A stretch of 64,000 nucleotides of DNA from Mycobacterium sp. SMC-2 (GCF_025263485.1 NZ_CP079863.1:1984001-2048000), one strand, 5' to 3'; positions 1-11,263 are shown, counted from the first letter of the stretch. The notes: generated by a model from the letters alone, not told the origin. A program made the numbers and translations.

Positions 1-725
1 GTGGGCGCGAACACGCCCAGCCCCGTCTCGAACGTGCAGCCGGGATTGGTCCATACCGGCCGGTTGTTGGCGAACGTCCATGGGCTGGAGTTGGAGACGA
101 ACACGAAGCTCACCCCCGGGATCGGTTCGCGGCCGGGCAGTTCGAGCTGCAGCATCGGTTCGCGGCGCGTGTAGCCCCACACTGCGGGCACGGCCGCGCG
201 GATGTAGCGCCACGCGGTGACCTTGCCGCCCTTGTCGCGTTCGGCCTCGACCGCGGCGACCACCTCGGCGTCGACCCCCATCCCCGTGTTGAACACGGCC
301 CACCGCTCCCCGCAGTCGATCAGCCCGATGCGGCGCCAGGTCTGGTGGTGGCGGTAGTCGTCGAGCAGCTGGATGAGCTGGTTGGTGGCGGCCACCGGGT
401 CGGGGGAGATACCCAGCGACCGCGCCAGCACATTCGCCGAACCCCCGGGAACCACCGCGAGCGCCGGCACGGGACCCGTCGGTACCGATCCGGGGCGGCC
501 GAGCAGGCCGTTGACCACTCCGCTGACCGTGCCGTCGCCGCCGTGCACCACAACCAGGTCGACGCCGTCCGCGACCGCCTTCTCCGCGAGTTCGGTGCCG
601 TGGCCGCGGTGGTTGGTGTGTTCCACGGTGAGTTGCAGGCGGCTCTTGAGCGCGTGCGCCAGCAGGTCGCGACCGGCCGGGGTGGTGGAGGTGGCTGTGG
701 GGTTGACGATCAGCACGGCGCGCAT
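1..725 (-). CDS. Diacylglycerol kinase-family lipid kinase, C-terminus cut by window edge
   Basis: This is the N-terminal 241 codons of a lipid kinase; the rest lies beyond base 1. The ATG at 723-725 opens with a beta strand (RAVLIVNP), and the nucleotide-binding signature GGDGT lies near residue 62, followed by a glycine-rich loop (PGGSANVLAR) near residue 95. These are hallmarks of the DAGK catalytic domain, which phosphorylates diacylglycerol or related lipids at the membrane. It corresponds by position and sequence to the M. tuberculosis Rv3218 type. The next gene is divergent, 81 bp away. The substrate cannot be told from sequence. Confidence 0.88.
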   Translation of the reverse strand, partial: MRAVLIVNPTATSTTPAGRDLLAHALKSRLQLTVEHTNHRGHGTELAEKAVADGVDLVVVHGGDGTVSGVVNGLLGRPGSVPTGPVPALAVVPGGSANVLARSLGISPDPVAATNQLIQLLDDYRHHQTWRRIGLIDCGERWAVFNTGMGVDAEVVAAVEAERDKGGKVTAWRYIRAAVPAVWGYTRREPMLQLELPGREPIPGVSFVFVSNSSPWTFANNRPVWTNPGCTFETGLGVFAP

Positions 726-806
726 GAGGCACGAGCTTATGCGCGCCGGTTAAGGCCGCGCTGTGGGGAACTCCCGGCCGGCCGGCGGGTGACTACGCTG
801 ACGCGG

Positions 807-1256
807 GTGACAGTCTTCCGCCACAACCCGGGCAGCGCGCCGGCCGCCGTGCGCGGCGCCGGGCTCCTCGTGGTGGCGCAGGGGGTGGCCGCGCTGGTCA
901 TGGCGGCGGTGCTGGCCGTGCGCGGCATTGCCGGGACCGACCAGCGCGTGGTCAACGGTTTGGGCACGGCCGTCTTCTTCGCCCTGGCCGGGGCGGCGGT
1001 GCTGGCCGCCGGACGCGCACTCGTCCTCGGCAGGCGCTGGGGGCGCGGGCTGGCCGTCATCACCCAGCTGCTGTTACTGCCGGTGGCTTGGTACCTCGCG
1101 GTGAGCTCGCATCAGCCGGCCTTCGGGATTCCGGCCGGCGTCGTAGCGCTGACCGCGCTGGGCCTGCTGTTCAGCCCCGCGGGCGTGCGCTGGGCCGCCG
1201 GTGGCGATCAGCGCGACTCCGCCAACTCGGCCAACCGGGGCCCGGACAGCCGATAG
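807..1256 (+). CDS. Small integral membrane protein (Rv3217c type)
   Basis: This 149-residue protein has about four hydrophobic helices, for example LLVVAQGVAALVMAAVLAV, then AVFFALAGAAVLAAG, then ITQLLLLPVAWYLAV and a last one near VVALTALGLLF. It matches the mycobacterial Rv3217c family of unknown function. I chose the GTG at 807 (VTVFRHNPG) because family members begin there; a second in-frame GTG lies 18 bp upstream. Its 3' end overlaps the convergent acetyltransferase gene by 49 bp. No catalytic motif is visible. Confidence 0.8.
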   Translation: MTVFRHNPGSAPAAVRGAGLLVVAQGVAALVMAAVLAVRGIAGTDQRVVNGLGTAVFFALAGAAVLAAGRALVLGRRWGRGLAVITQLLLLPVAWYLAVSSHQPAFGIPAGVVALTALGLLFSPAGVRWAAGGDQRDSANSANRGPDSR

Positions 1257-1684
1257 GTGGTCCACTCGGGCTGCGGTTGGCCGCCGACGCCGTCGTACAG
1301 CGCGATGGCGTCGGCGTTCCAGTTCAGCACCGCCCACGACAACCGGGTGTAGCCGCTGTCGAGGCATTCGGCCGCCAGCGTCGCCAGCAGCGCGCGGGCC
1401 AGGCCGCGACGGCGGAACTCCGGCCGTACGAACAGGTCTTCTACGTAGACGCCTGCCACGCCGTCCCACGTGGAGAAGTTGAGAAACCACAGCGCCATCC
1501 CGGCGACCTCGCCGCCGACGTCCGCTATGTGCCCGTACACCGTCGGGGTCGCACCGAAAAGCGCTGCGGTAATTTGTTTTTCGGTGACCGTGCATTGGTC
1601 CGCGGCGTTTTCGAATTCGGCCAGTGCGCGAATCATTGCGGTAATCGCGGCGGCGTCTTGTGGCGTGGCGCGGCGAATGGTCAT
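1208..1684 (-). CDS. GNAT-family N-acetyltransferase
   Basis: This 158-residue protein is a complete single GNAT domain. The N-terminal strand-helix MTIRRATPQDAAAI is followed by the core strand VEDLFVRPEFR and the acetyl-CoA pyrophosphate loop RRRGLARALL (about residues 94-103), then a typical C-terminal strand with SWAVLNWN. It would transfer an acetyl group from acetyl-CoA to an amine; the substrate is unknown, though the family resembles diamine/thialysine acetyltransferases. Its ATG overlaps the entC stop (ATGA), so it is the third gene of a gpm2-entC-GNAT operon. From memory, the M. tuberculosis counterpart (Rv3216) is truncated; this copy is intact. Confidence 0.9.
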   Translation of the reverse strand: MTIRRATPQDAAAITAMIRALAEFENAADQCTVTEKQITAALFGATPTVYGHIADVGGEVAGMALWFLNFSTWDGVAGVYVEDLFVRPEFRRRGLARALLATLAAECLDSGYTRLSWAVLNWNADAIALYDGVGGQPQPEWTTYRLSGPRLAELAESR

Positions 1685-2778
1685 TGCTCGACGTCCAATG
1701 CGGTGAGGATGGTGGCGAATTTCGTCGTCGTTTCCGCGACTTCCTCATCGGGGTCGGATTCGGCGACAATACCGCCACCGGAGCGGGCGAGCGCGGTGCG
1801 GCGGTCCGCCGACAGCTGCGCACACCGGATGGACACCACCCAGCATCCGTCGCCCCGCGCGTCGCACCAGCCCACCGTCCCCGCGTAGAAGCCGCGGTCG
1901 CCGTCCATCTCGGCGATGAGCTCGAGCGCGGCCTTGGTCGGCACCCCGCCCACCGCCGGGGTGGGATGCAGCGCCAGGGCCAGATCGATTGCGGTGGTTG
2001 AGGTGCCGCGGAGCCGGCCGTCGATGGGGGTGCATAGGTGCCACACCGCCGCGGTGCGGCTCAACTCGGGTTCGGCCGCGATCGTCAACTCGTCGCACAG
2101 CGGCTCCAGGGCGGTCCGGATGGTCTCGATCACCAGCTGATGCTCGTGCCGGTCCTTGGCGGAACCGGCCAGCGCGGCGCCGTTGGCGGCGTCGACATCC
2201 GGGTCGGCCGCGCGGGGTGCCGAACCGGCGAACGGCCGGCACGTGACACGGTCCCCGGAGCGCGCCACCAGCAGCTCCGGGCTGGCGCCCACCAGCGCCA
2301 CGCCCGCGTAGTCATCGCCGGCGGCGGTCAGGTCGACCAGGTAGCCGTATGCGGCCGGGTCCGCGGCGATGAGCCGGCGCAGGATGACGCGGGCGTCCAG
2401 GGGAGCGTCGGCGACCAGCCTTAGCGCGCGGGACAACACCACCTTGCGCAGCGGGCTGTCCGGCGCCCTCAGCCGATCGCGTGCCCGGCTGACGCGGCAC
2501 CGGTAGTCGGACGGTGCAGGGTCGGCGGCGGCGACCCGCACCCGGGGCAGCGGGCCAGTCGGCCAGTCCGGCGGCGCGTCGCTGCGGCGCACGGCGCCCG
2601 GTGTCAGCAGCGCCGCGGGCCGATTGACGTCAAAAGGTAACGCGCCCAACACTATTGGCGACGACGCCGACCGCAGGGCGTCTTGCGCCGCTGCCACTTC
2701 GCGGTAGCGCGCCCGCACCCCCTCGGCGACCAGGGTTTGCTTAGGTCCGCACAGCGCGAACGGCGGCTGGGCGCTCAC
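1681..2778 (-). CDS. entC: Isochorismate synthase EntC
   Basis: This 365-residue chorismate-binding enzyme converts chorismate to isochorismate, which feeds menaquinone or salicylate-type pathways. Family signatures are clear in the C-terminal half: the LHPTPAVGG loop, then DRGFYAGTVGWCD, and SGGGIVAESDP near the end, all of which line the active site in the MST superfamily. The GTG start overlaps the stop of gpm2 (GTGA), implying translational coupling. The start matches the M. tuberculosis Rv3215 N-terminus (SAQPPFALCGPK here). Mycobactin synthesis normally uses MbtI, so a menaquinone role is plausible but is an inference. Confidence 0.92.
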   Translation of the reverse strand: MSAQPPFALCGPKQTLVAEGVRARYREVAAAQDALRSASSPIVLGALPFDVNRPAALLTPGAVRRSDAPPDWPTGPLPRVRVAAADPAPSDYRCRVSRARDRLRAPDSPLRKVVLSRALRLVADAPLDARVILRRLIAADPAAYGYLVDLTAAGDDYAGVALVGASPELLVARSGDRVTCRPFAGSAPRAADPDVDAANGAALAGSAKDRHEHQLVIETIRTALEPLCDELTIAAEPELSRTAAVWHLCTPIDGRLRGTSTTAIDLALALHPTPAVGGVPTKAALELIAEMDGDRGFYAGTVGWCDARGDGCWVVSIRCAQLSADRRTALARSGGGIVAESDPDEEVAETTTKFATILTALDVEQ

Positions 2779-3386
2779 CCGGGCTTGATCGCCTGTGGCT
2801 GGCTGGTCAATCCGAGCGCGGCGAGCTGTCGCACGCCATGCTCGAAGCCGCATACGGCGATGGAGCCGGCCAGCATCCAGAACCGGCTGCCCTCGACGAG
2901 CGGCAGCTCCACCCAGCGGGTGATGACCGAGCGGGAGAAGTGGCTGTGGCCCACGAACACCACGTCTCGCGAGCTCATGTGCTCCAGCGCGAACGCCACG
3001 GCGCGGTCGGCCCGGTCGCTCACCTGCGCCACGCTCTCGCCGCCGGGGCAGCCGTTCGTCCAGACCAGCCAATCGGGAACCGATTCGTGGATCTGCGGGG
3101 TGGTCAATCCCTCGTAGGAACCGTAATCCCACTCGGCCAGCAGTGCAGAGACCTCGTCGACGGCGAGCCCGGCCAGCTTGGCTGTGGTTAGGGCGCGTAT
3201 GCGCGGGCTGCTGACCACCAACGGGTCCGCCAGGTTCAGCTCGCGCAGGACACGGCCGGCGAGCTCGGCCTGGACGCGGCCGGTGTCGGTGAGCTCGAGG
3301 TCGGTGCGACCCGTGTGCCGGCCGGATTTCGACCACTCCGTCTCGCCGTGGCGGAGCAGGACCAAGCGGTGGTTGTGCAAGCCCAT
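2775..3386 (-). CDS. gpm2: Histidine phosphatase family acid phosphatase
   Basis: This 203-residue enzyme belongs to the histidine phosphatase (phosphoglycerate mutase-like) superfamily. The catalytic RHGETEW motif sits at residues 12-18 (His13 nucleophile), a second arginine is in the SSPRIRAL segment, and the second catalytic histidine is in VFVGHSHFSRS. The short length fits the phosphatase branch rather than glycolytic mutases; the M. tuberculosis homologue Rv3214 was annotated as a mutase and later shown to be an acid phosphatase. It is the first gene of the gpm2-entC-GNAT operon, with a 4-bp overlap into entC, and is divergent from parA. Confidence 0.9.
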   Translation of the reverse strand: MGLHNHRLVLLRHGETEWSKSGRHTGRTDLELTDTGRVQAELAGRVLRELNLADPLVVSSPRIRALTTAKLAGLAVDEVSALLAEWDYGSYEGLTTPQIHESVPDWLVWTNGCPGGESVAQVSDRADRAVAFALEHMSSRDVVFVGHSHFSRSVITRWVELPLVEGSRFWMLAGSIAVCGFEHGVRQLAALGLTSQPQAIKPG

Positions 3387-3515
3387 ATCGACCGATTCTG
3401 CCGGACGACATGCCGGGGCCCCGCTCGAGTCACTGCCCGCAGCGCGCGGCGAGCGAACGTGCCAGGATGGGCACTGTTGACCCATGGCGACCATGCAGAG
3501 GGGAGAGCCGCGCCT

Positions 3516-4316
3516 ATGGCTAAGGCCCGGGTATTGGCGGTGGCCAACCAGAAGGGCGGCGTCGCCAAGACGACGACGGTCGCCTCCCTGGGCGCGGCGA
3601 TGGTGGACGAGGGCCAACGGGTGCTGCTGGTCGACCTGGATCCGCAGGGCTGTTTGACCTTCTCGCTCGGCCACGATCCCGACAAACTCCCGGTGTCGGT
3701 GCACGAGGTGCTGCTCGGTGACGTCGAGCCCAACGCCGCGCTGGTCACCACGATGGAGGGGATGACCCTGCTGCCCGCCAACATCGACCTGGCGGGAGCC
3801 GAGGCGATGCTGCTGATGCGCGCCGGCCGCGAATATGCGCTCAAACGCGCGCTGGCCAAGCTCTCCGACGACTTCGACGTGGTCATCATCGACTGTCCGC
3901 CGTCGCTGGGCGTGCTCACCCTCAACGGGCTGACCGCCGCCGACGAGGTGATCGTGCCCCTGCAATGCGAGACGCTCGCGCACCGCGGTGTCGGCCAGTT
4001 CCTGCGCACCGTCGCCGACGTCCAGCAGATCACCAACCCGGAGCTGCGGCTGCTGGGCGCGTTGCCGACGCTGTACGACTCGCGGACCACCCACACCCGC
4101 GACGTGTTGCTGGACGTCGCCGACCGCTACAACATGCCGGTGCTGGCTCCGCCGATTCCGCGCACCGTGCGTTTCGCCGAGGCCAGCGCCTCGGGCTCGT
4201 CGGTGATGGCCGGGCGCAAGAACAAGGGCGCGTCGGCCTACGCCGACCTGGCGAAGGCGCTGCTCAAGCACTGGAAGACCGGCAAGCCGCTGCCGACGTT
4301 CGCCGTCGAGGTCTAG
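3516..4316 (+). CDS. ParA/Soj-like chromosome partitioning ATPase
   Basis: This 266-residue MinD/ParA-type ATPase has the deviant Walker A motif at residues 11-20 (NQKGGVAKTT, signature Lys13 and catalytic Lys18), a Walker A' segment VLLVDLDPQG, and Walker B VVIIDCPPSLG. Such proteins bind nucleoid DNA when ATP-bound and position cargo. The gene stands alone, without a ParB partner, so it is an orphan ParA (M. tuberculosis Rv3213c type) rather than the oriC-linked ParAB pair. The ATG at 3516 has a strong ribosome-binding site (GAGGGGAGAG). A tandem-repeat cluster lies directly downstream. Confidence 0.92.
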   Translation: MAKARVLAVANQKGGVAKTTTVASLGAAMVDEGQRVLLVDLDPQGCLTFSLGHDPDKLPVSVHEVLLGDVEPNAALVTTMEGMTLLPANIDLAGAEAMLLMRAGREYALKRALAKLSDDFDVVIIDCPPSLGVLTLNGLTAADEVIVPLQCETLAHRGVGQFLRTVADVQQITNPELRLLGALPTLYDSRTTHTRDVLLDVADRYNMPVLAPPIPRTVRFAEASASGSSVMAGRKNKGASAYADLAKALLKHWKTGKPLPTFAVEV

Positions 4317-4320
4317 CCCG

Positions 4321-4421
4321 TTCGAGCGTGCGCGTGCGGCTTCGAGCGTGCGCCTAACGGCTTTGAGCGTGCGCCTACGGCTTTGAGCGTGCGCCTACGG
4401 CTTTGAGCGTGCGCCTACGGC
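4321..4421 (+). repeat. Five tandem 20-21 bp repeats after parA
   Basis: Five head-to-tail copies of a unit close to TTTGAGCGTGCGCCTACGGC fill 4321-4421. The last three are identical; the first two differ by a few bases and one has an extra base. They lie between convergent genes, five bases after the parA stop. No spacer separates the units, so this is not a CRISPR array. A VNTR-type locus or part of a bidirectional terminator is likely. Confidence 0.85.
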
Positions 4422-4444
4422 GCGGCGCATCGGCGTGTCACCGC

Positions 4445-4482
4445 CCTGAGCGCACACGCGATGCCCTGAGCGCACACGCGAC
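4445..4482 (+). repeat. Two tandem copies of a GAGCGCACACGCGA unit
   Basis: Two adjacent 19-bp copies of CCTGAGCGCACACGCGA(T/C)G lie just before the stop of the convergent gene. The GCGCACACGC core is nearly complementary to the GCGTGCGC core of the neighbouring tandem repeat, so transcripts crossing the region could fold into long hairpins that end transcription in both directions. Confidence 0.6.
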
Positions 4483-4483
4483 G

Positions 4484-5698
4484 TCAGCCCAGGGCCACCA
4501 CGCTGTCGCCCCGCTGCTCGAACACCCGCGAACCCGCGACGGCCAAGACGACCGCGCGGTCGCTCGGCGCCCGGTTCACCGGGATGTAGCGCTCGTTGGC
4601 GCCGCTGACCGGGTCGTAGACCCCGATCGCGCCGGTCACCGGCACCAGCAGGCGGCCGGCCATCATCGCGCCCGGCCCCAGCGGCGCGGTCCTGTCGCCG
4701 GCGGCGATGGTGTAGCGCAGCGCCAGGTTGGGCGTCTGGAAAGCCATGACGGAATCGCCTGTCCACCAAGTGATCACGCTGCCCGCGTGCGAGACCGCCC
4801 CCGGGCCCGACGGCCGTTTGGGCAGCAGGATGCTCGACACGGTGGTGCCGGTCTCGTCGATCACGTCCACCCGGGGCTGCGGCGAGGGCAGGTACACCGC
4901 CGTGTTGGTCTCCCACACGGTGAGCACCCGGGCGCCCGAGTCCGCCGTGACCCCGGGTTCGGCCACGATGCGTTGCTGGGGTTCGTCGTCGTCCTTGCCC
5001 GGCCGCAGCAGCACCAGCCGCAGGTCGGCCTGGTTCACGCAGCTCTCCAGCGCCGAAACCGCCGACGAGCTGGCCGCCGCCGAGACCAGCTTGCAGCCGG
5101 AATTCAGCCCGCGCGCCGAGGGCTTCACCCGGGCGTCGGTCTCGCCGTAGGCCACCATCCGGACCATGTCCGAGCGCCAGAGTTCCAGCCGGGTGTCGCC
5201 GGCCGACAACACGGTCGTGCCGTCGGAGGACAGCTGGATGTGCGGGTCGGCGTAGCCGCTGCGGGCCGGCCCGCGGCGACCCGTGGACCCGTCGAGCGTG
5301 CTCACCTGCCCGCACCCGCGGTCGTCGGAAAACACGGCGACGGCGAAGTGGTAGATCCAGGAGACCCCACACAGGTCGCTGCCGCGCTGGTAGCTCCAGC
5401 GGGACTGGCCCGAGTCCGGGTCGCGCCCGTCGACGCGTCGGCCGTCGCCGGTGACGACGGTCCCGCCGACCGCCACGGGTGCGGTGGTGGCGGGACTGGC
5501 CGCGGTCCAGAGCTCTTTGAGCGTGGCGGGCACCTGTCGGGCCGGGTTCGGGTTAGTTGCCGCGACGGCGGCCGGCCGGCTGATGGTGGCCCTCGCGTCG
5601 CTGGTCCACCAGACCAGCGACGCGACGACGGCGACGACGACAGCGATCGCCACGGCGGCCAGGACGTCGCCCTTGGTCCGGCGTTCGGGTCTGACCAT
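4484..5698 (-). CDS. Membrane-anchored beta-propeller-like protein (Rv3212 type)
   Basis: This 404-residue protein has a positively charged N-terminus (MVRPERRTKGDV), one transmembrane helix (about residues 14-30, AAVAIAVVVAVVASLVWW), and a long extracytoplasmic region rich in short strands ending in DG, SG and TG, typical of a PQQ/WD-like propeller. Four cysteines in the external part (DLCGV, RGCGQ, SGCKL, ESCVN) could form disulfides. It lies 15 bp downstream of rhlE on the same strand, so it is probably the second gene of an operon. Its role is unknown; an envelope binding or scaffolding role is an inference. Confidence 0.8.
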   Translation of the reverse strand: MVRPERRTKGDVLAAVAIAVVVAVVASLVWWTSDARATISRPAAVAATNPNPARQVPATLKELWTAASPATTAPVAVGGTVVTGDGRRVDGRDPDSGQSRWSYQRGSDLCGVSWIYHFAVAVFSDDRGCGQVSTLDGSTGRRGPARSGYADPHIQLSSDGTTVLSAGDTRLELWRSDMVRMVAYGETDARVKPSARGLNSGCKLVSAAASSSAVSALESCVNQADLRLVLLRPGKDDDEPQQRIVAEPGVTADSGARVLTVWETNTAVYLPSPQPRVDVIDETGTTVSSILLPKRPSGPGAVSHAGSVITWWTGDSVMAFQTPNLALRYTIAAGDRTAPLGPGAMMAGRLLVPVTGAIGVYDPVSGANERYIPVNRAPSDRAVVLAVAGSRVFEQRGDSVVALG

Positions 5699-5713
5699 CC
5701 GTCGGCGCGCGGC

Positions 5714-7210
<1,497 letters not shown>

Positions 7211-7450
7211 GCGTGGGTGGTAAGCCTTTCGGTGACATATCGGTATGTGTCGGTGTTTCTCTGTCGCGGTCACGCGCGCACGAGTGCCGACTCCGAATAC
7301 GTCGCCGAGTCGCGGGCCCCTGCTCAATTTGGGCGGGCCAGCTGTGCACGCACATTTCGCCGATAGCGGCTTTGGAAGAAATACAGCCGTTATCTACGTA
7401 CATGATAGCCGGTCGCCAACTGGCACCCGTTTTGCGCCAGGTCCGCCGAC

Positions 7451-7456
7451 TACAGT
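7451..7456 (+). promoter_or_regulatory. -10 element TACAGT of a likely leaderless transcript
   Basis: TACAGT fits the mycobacterial SigA -10 pattern TANNNT and ends six bases before the ATG at 7463. That spacing puts the transcription start at or next to the start codon, the usual layout for leaderless mycobacterial genes; no ribosome-binding site precedes the ATG. Confidence 0.5.
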
Positions 7457-7462
7457 GTTGCC

Positions 7463-8158
7463 ATGACCCGGCCCTCCTCCGCCGACCCGGTTGACGATTC
7501 GCCCGCCTCTCGCCTGTCGGCCGACCACCCGGGCGTCAACGAGTTGTTCGCGGTCCTGGCATACGGCGAGATCGCCGCGTTCTATCGGCTCACCGACGAG
7601 GCGCGGATGGCCCCCGACCTGCGCGGACGGATTTCAATGGCGAGCATGGCCGCCGCCGAGATGCAGCACTATGAGCTGCTGCGCGACGCGCTGGAACGCC
7701 GGGGCGTCGACGTGGTGTCGGCGATGTCGAAGTACGTCTCGGCGCTGGAGAACTACCACCGGCTGACGATGCCGAGCACATGGCTGGAAGCGTTGGTGAA
7801 GACCTACGTGGGTGACGCACTGGCCGCCGACCTCTACCTCGAGATCGCCGACGGGCTGCCCGACGAGGTTGCCGACGTCGTGCGCGCGGCGCTGTCGGAG
7901 ACCGGGCACTCGCAGTTCGTGGTCGCCGAGGTGCGGGCCGCGGTGACCGCCAGCGGCAAGCAGCGCAGCCGGCTGGCGCTGTGGTCCCGCCGCCTGTTGG
8001 GCGAGGCGATCACCCAGGCGCAGTACGTGCTGGCCGAGCACGACGAGCTGGTCGACCTGGTGGTGTCCGGCCCCGGGGGCCTGGGCCAGCTCACCGCCTT
8101 CTTCGACCGGCTGCAGCGGACGCACGACCGGCGGATGCGCGAACTGGGTCTGGGCTGA
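7463..8158 (+). CDS. Ferritin-like fold protein, MiaE-like (Rv3210c type)
   Basis: This 231-residue, all-helical protein matches the actinobacterial MiaE-like ferritin family. Candidate di-iron ligands are spaced as in ferritin-like four-helix bundles: Glu in AYGEIAAFYRL, Glu-x-x-His in AAAEMQHYELL, then later Glu in the YLEIADGL helix and E-x-x-H in SETGHSQFV. MiaE proper hydroxylates a modified tRNA base, but that substrate is not established here. The protein is cytoplasmic with no signal peptide. It is divergent from rhlE across a 252-bp gap. Confidence 0.82.
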   Translation: MTRPSSADPVDDSPASRLSADHPGVNELFAVLAYGEIAAFYRLTDEARMAPDLRGRISMASMAAAEMQHYELLRDALERRGVDVVSAMSKYVSALENYHRLTMPSTWLEALVKTYVGDALAADLYLEIADGLPDEVADVVRAALSETGHSQFVVAEVRAAVTASGKQRSRLALWSRRLLGEAITQAQYVLAEHDELVDLVVSGPGGLGQLTAFFDRLQRTHDRRMRELGLG

Positions 8159-8161
8159 CGC

Positions 8162-8881
8162 TCAGCGCGTGCAGGTCGCCATGTTCGAGTTGGTGGTCGA
8201 CGCGGCCACCAGTTGACCGGCGGCGTTGACGATCGAGCAGTTGAGCCGGCCGTAGAAGCTGGTGGCGACGACCGATGGGGTCTGGACGCCGGGGTTGAGG
8301 ATCACCGCCTTGGTCCACGGCAGCGACACGTTGAACTCGGTCTGGGAGTAACCGCTCCCATCGGTGTAGACGATGTTCACCAGGTCCAGCAGCTGCTTGG
8401 AGCCGGTCACGCTGTAGACGACGGTGCGCGGGTTCAGCGCGGCCGACGGCGGGGGCGTCAGCGTCAGGGGCGGAGCGGCGGTGGGCGTCCCCGTCGGCGC
8501 CAGGGTCGGTGAGGCGCTCGGGGCGGTCACGGTGGTGAACGTTTCCGGCGGCAGCTGCGGCGCGCGCGAGGGGCTGGGCTGCGCGCTGGGCGGCACGGAG
8601 CTCTTCGTGGTGGCCGGCGCGGACGTCACCGGTTGCTGGGCCGGCGCCACGGTGGCCTTGGTCGAGGCGCTGTCGCCGCTGTTGATGATGACGGCGGTCG
8701 CGATCGCGCCGACGGCAACCACCGCGCCAAGGATCGCCGTGGCGGGGCGCCAGCGGAGCTCGGCCGGCCAGCCGGTCCAGGTGTAGTCGCCCTCGGGGTA
8801 GGAGTCGGCTCGGTAGAGCTCGTCGGTCTCGTCGTCGGGGTAGTCCCGCACCTTGTCGAGATCGGCCAGTGTGGTGCCCAT
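8162..8881 (-). CDS. Membrane protein with MmpS-like C-terminal domain (Rv3209 type)
   Basis: This 239-residue protein has an acidic cytoplasmic N-terminus with several tyrosines, one transmembrane helix (about residues 52-68, ILGAVVAVGAIATAVII), a Pro/Ser/Thr-rich linker of about 70 residues, and a C-terminal domain of about 85 residues. The C-terminal domain resembles MmpS proteins: VVYSVTGS, then NVSLPWTKAV, and two cysteines (LNCSI, ATCTR). MmpS proteins support MmpL lipid exporters, but no mmpL is nearby, so the partner is unknown. The start is the ATG at 8881. It ends three bases from the stop of the convergent ferritin-like gene. Confidence 0.78.
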   Translation of the reverse strand: MGTTLADLDKVRDYPDDETDELYRADSYPEGDYTWTGWPAELRWRPATAILGAVVAVGAIATAVIINSGDSASTKATVAPAQQPVTSAPATTKSSVPPSAQPSPSRAPQLPPETFTTVTAPSASPTLAPTGTPTAAPPLTLTPPPSAALNPRTVVYSVTGSKQLLDLVNIVYTDGSGYSQTEFNVSLPWTKAVILNPGVQTPSVVATSFYGRLNCSIVNAAGQLVAASTTNSNMATCTR

Positions 8882-9087
8882 GGTGCCGAAGTTAGCGATG
8901 GGAAAGCACGGATCGGGCTTCGAACCCGCGAGTGAGACCAGCTGCAAGCTAATCGTTACCCGCTCGCGACCGACTTTTCGCTCAGCGCGAACCGCGCGGT
9001 GGGGGCTGTCGGGGATGCGGGTGCGCGGCGTCCACTAGCCTGCAGCTGACAGGTCTGTCGGCTTCAATACCAACGGAAGGGGTGACC

Positions 9088-10225
<1,138 letters not shown>

Positions 10226-10231
10226 TCAGTG

Positions 10232-11263
10232 ATGTCCCAGCGGCCCTCGCCCGGCACCGGTCGCGTCCCGGTGCTGCGGGACGAGTGGCGGGAACCGCTT
10301 CGGGCCCTGCGTGACCCGATCGCCCGCGACGGCGGACGGACCCGGGCCGACCGGGAGCGCCCGCGCCAGTGGCGCAAACAGACATGGCTGGGACGGTTCG
10401 TATCCACCTACGGCTGGCGCGCTTACGCGCTGCCCGTTTTGTCGGCGCTCACCGTGGTGGTCGTCCACCAGGCGGTGACCGGCACCAGCGCGATGAAGCC
10501 GACGGCGAATCAGCCCATCCAGAGTCCGCAGGCGATCGGCGCGGTGGGCACCTCGATCATCGACGCGCCACCTCGCGGGCTCGCCGCGTTCGACGCCAAC
10601 CTGCCGGCCGGGACGCTGCCCGACGGCGGCCCCTTCACCGAGGCGGGCGACAAGACGTGGCGCGTCGTGCCCGGCGCGACGCCGCAGACCGGCCAGGGCA
10701 CCGTCAAGGTGTTCCGGTACACCGTCGAGGTGGAGGACGGCATCGACCCCACGATGTTCGGCGGCGACAACGCTTTTGCCGAGATGGTCGACCAGACGTT
10801 GGCCAATCCCAAGGGCTGGACCCACAATCCGCAATTCGCGTTCGTCCGGATCGACGCACCTAGTGGGGGCAAGCCCGACTTCCGCATCTCACTGGTGTCC
10901 CCGGTGACGGTCCGCGAGGGCTGCGGCTACGAATTCCGGCTGGAGACCTCCTGCTACAACCCGTCCTTCGGCAAAGACCGGCAGGCGCGGGTCTTCATCA
11001 ACGAGGCGCGCTGGGTGCGCGGAGCCGTCCCGTTCGAGGGGGACATCGGCTCCTATCGCCAATACGTGATCAACCACGAGGTCGGCCACGCCATCGGGTA
11101 CCTGCGCCACGAGCCGTGCGAGCAGCAGGGCGCTCTGGCGCCGGTGATGATGCAGCAGACGTTCTCCACGTCGAACGACGATGCCGCGAAGTTCGACCCG
11201 GATTTCGTCAAGGCCGACGGGAAGACCTGCCGGTTCAACCCCTGGCCGTTCCCGATCGCCTAG
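10232..11263 (+). CDS. DUF3152 membrane-anchored zincin-like protein
   Basis: This 343-residue protein has a cytoplasmic basic N-terminus, one transmembrane helix (about residues 65-85, YALPVLSALTVVVVHQA), and an extracytoplasmic domain. Near the C-terminus it carries a full metzincin-type motif, HEVGHAIGYLRH at residues 282-293, followed by a Met (VMMQQT) that may form a Met-turn. This predicts a zinc metalloprotease; three histidines would bind zinc and Glu283 would be catalytic. Cysteines in GCGYE, ETSCY, EPCEQ and KTCRF suggest disulfides outside the membrane. It corresponds to Rv3207c. No proteolytic activity is known to me, so the enzyme call is an inference. Confidence 0.8.
   Translation: MSQRPSPGTGRVPVLRDEWREPLRALRDPIARDGGRTRADRERPRQWRKQTWLGRFVSTYGWRAYALPVLSALTVVVVHQAVTGTSAMKPTANQPIQSPQAIGAVGTSIIDAPPRGLAAFDANLPAGTLPDGGPFTEAGDKTWRVVPGATPQTGQGTVKVFRYTVEVEDGIDPTMFGGDNAFAEMVDQTLANPKGWTHNPQFAFVRIDAPSGGKPDFRISLVSPVTVREGCGYEFRLETSCYNPSFGKDRQARVFINEARWVRGAVPFEGDIGSYRQYVINHEVGHAIGYLRHEPCEQQGALAPVMMQQTFSTSNDDAAKFDPDFVKADGKTCRFNPWPFPIA

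Noticed and set aside
4321..4482. CRISPR-like array
   Set aside because: Units are directly adjacent, without unique spacers, and no cas genes are near.
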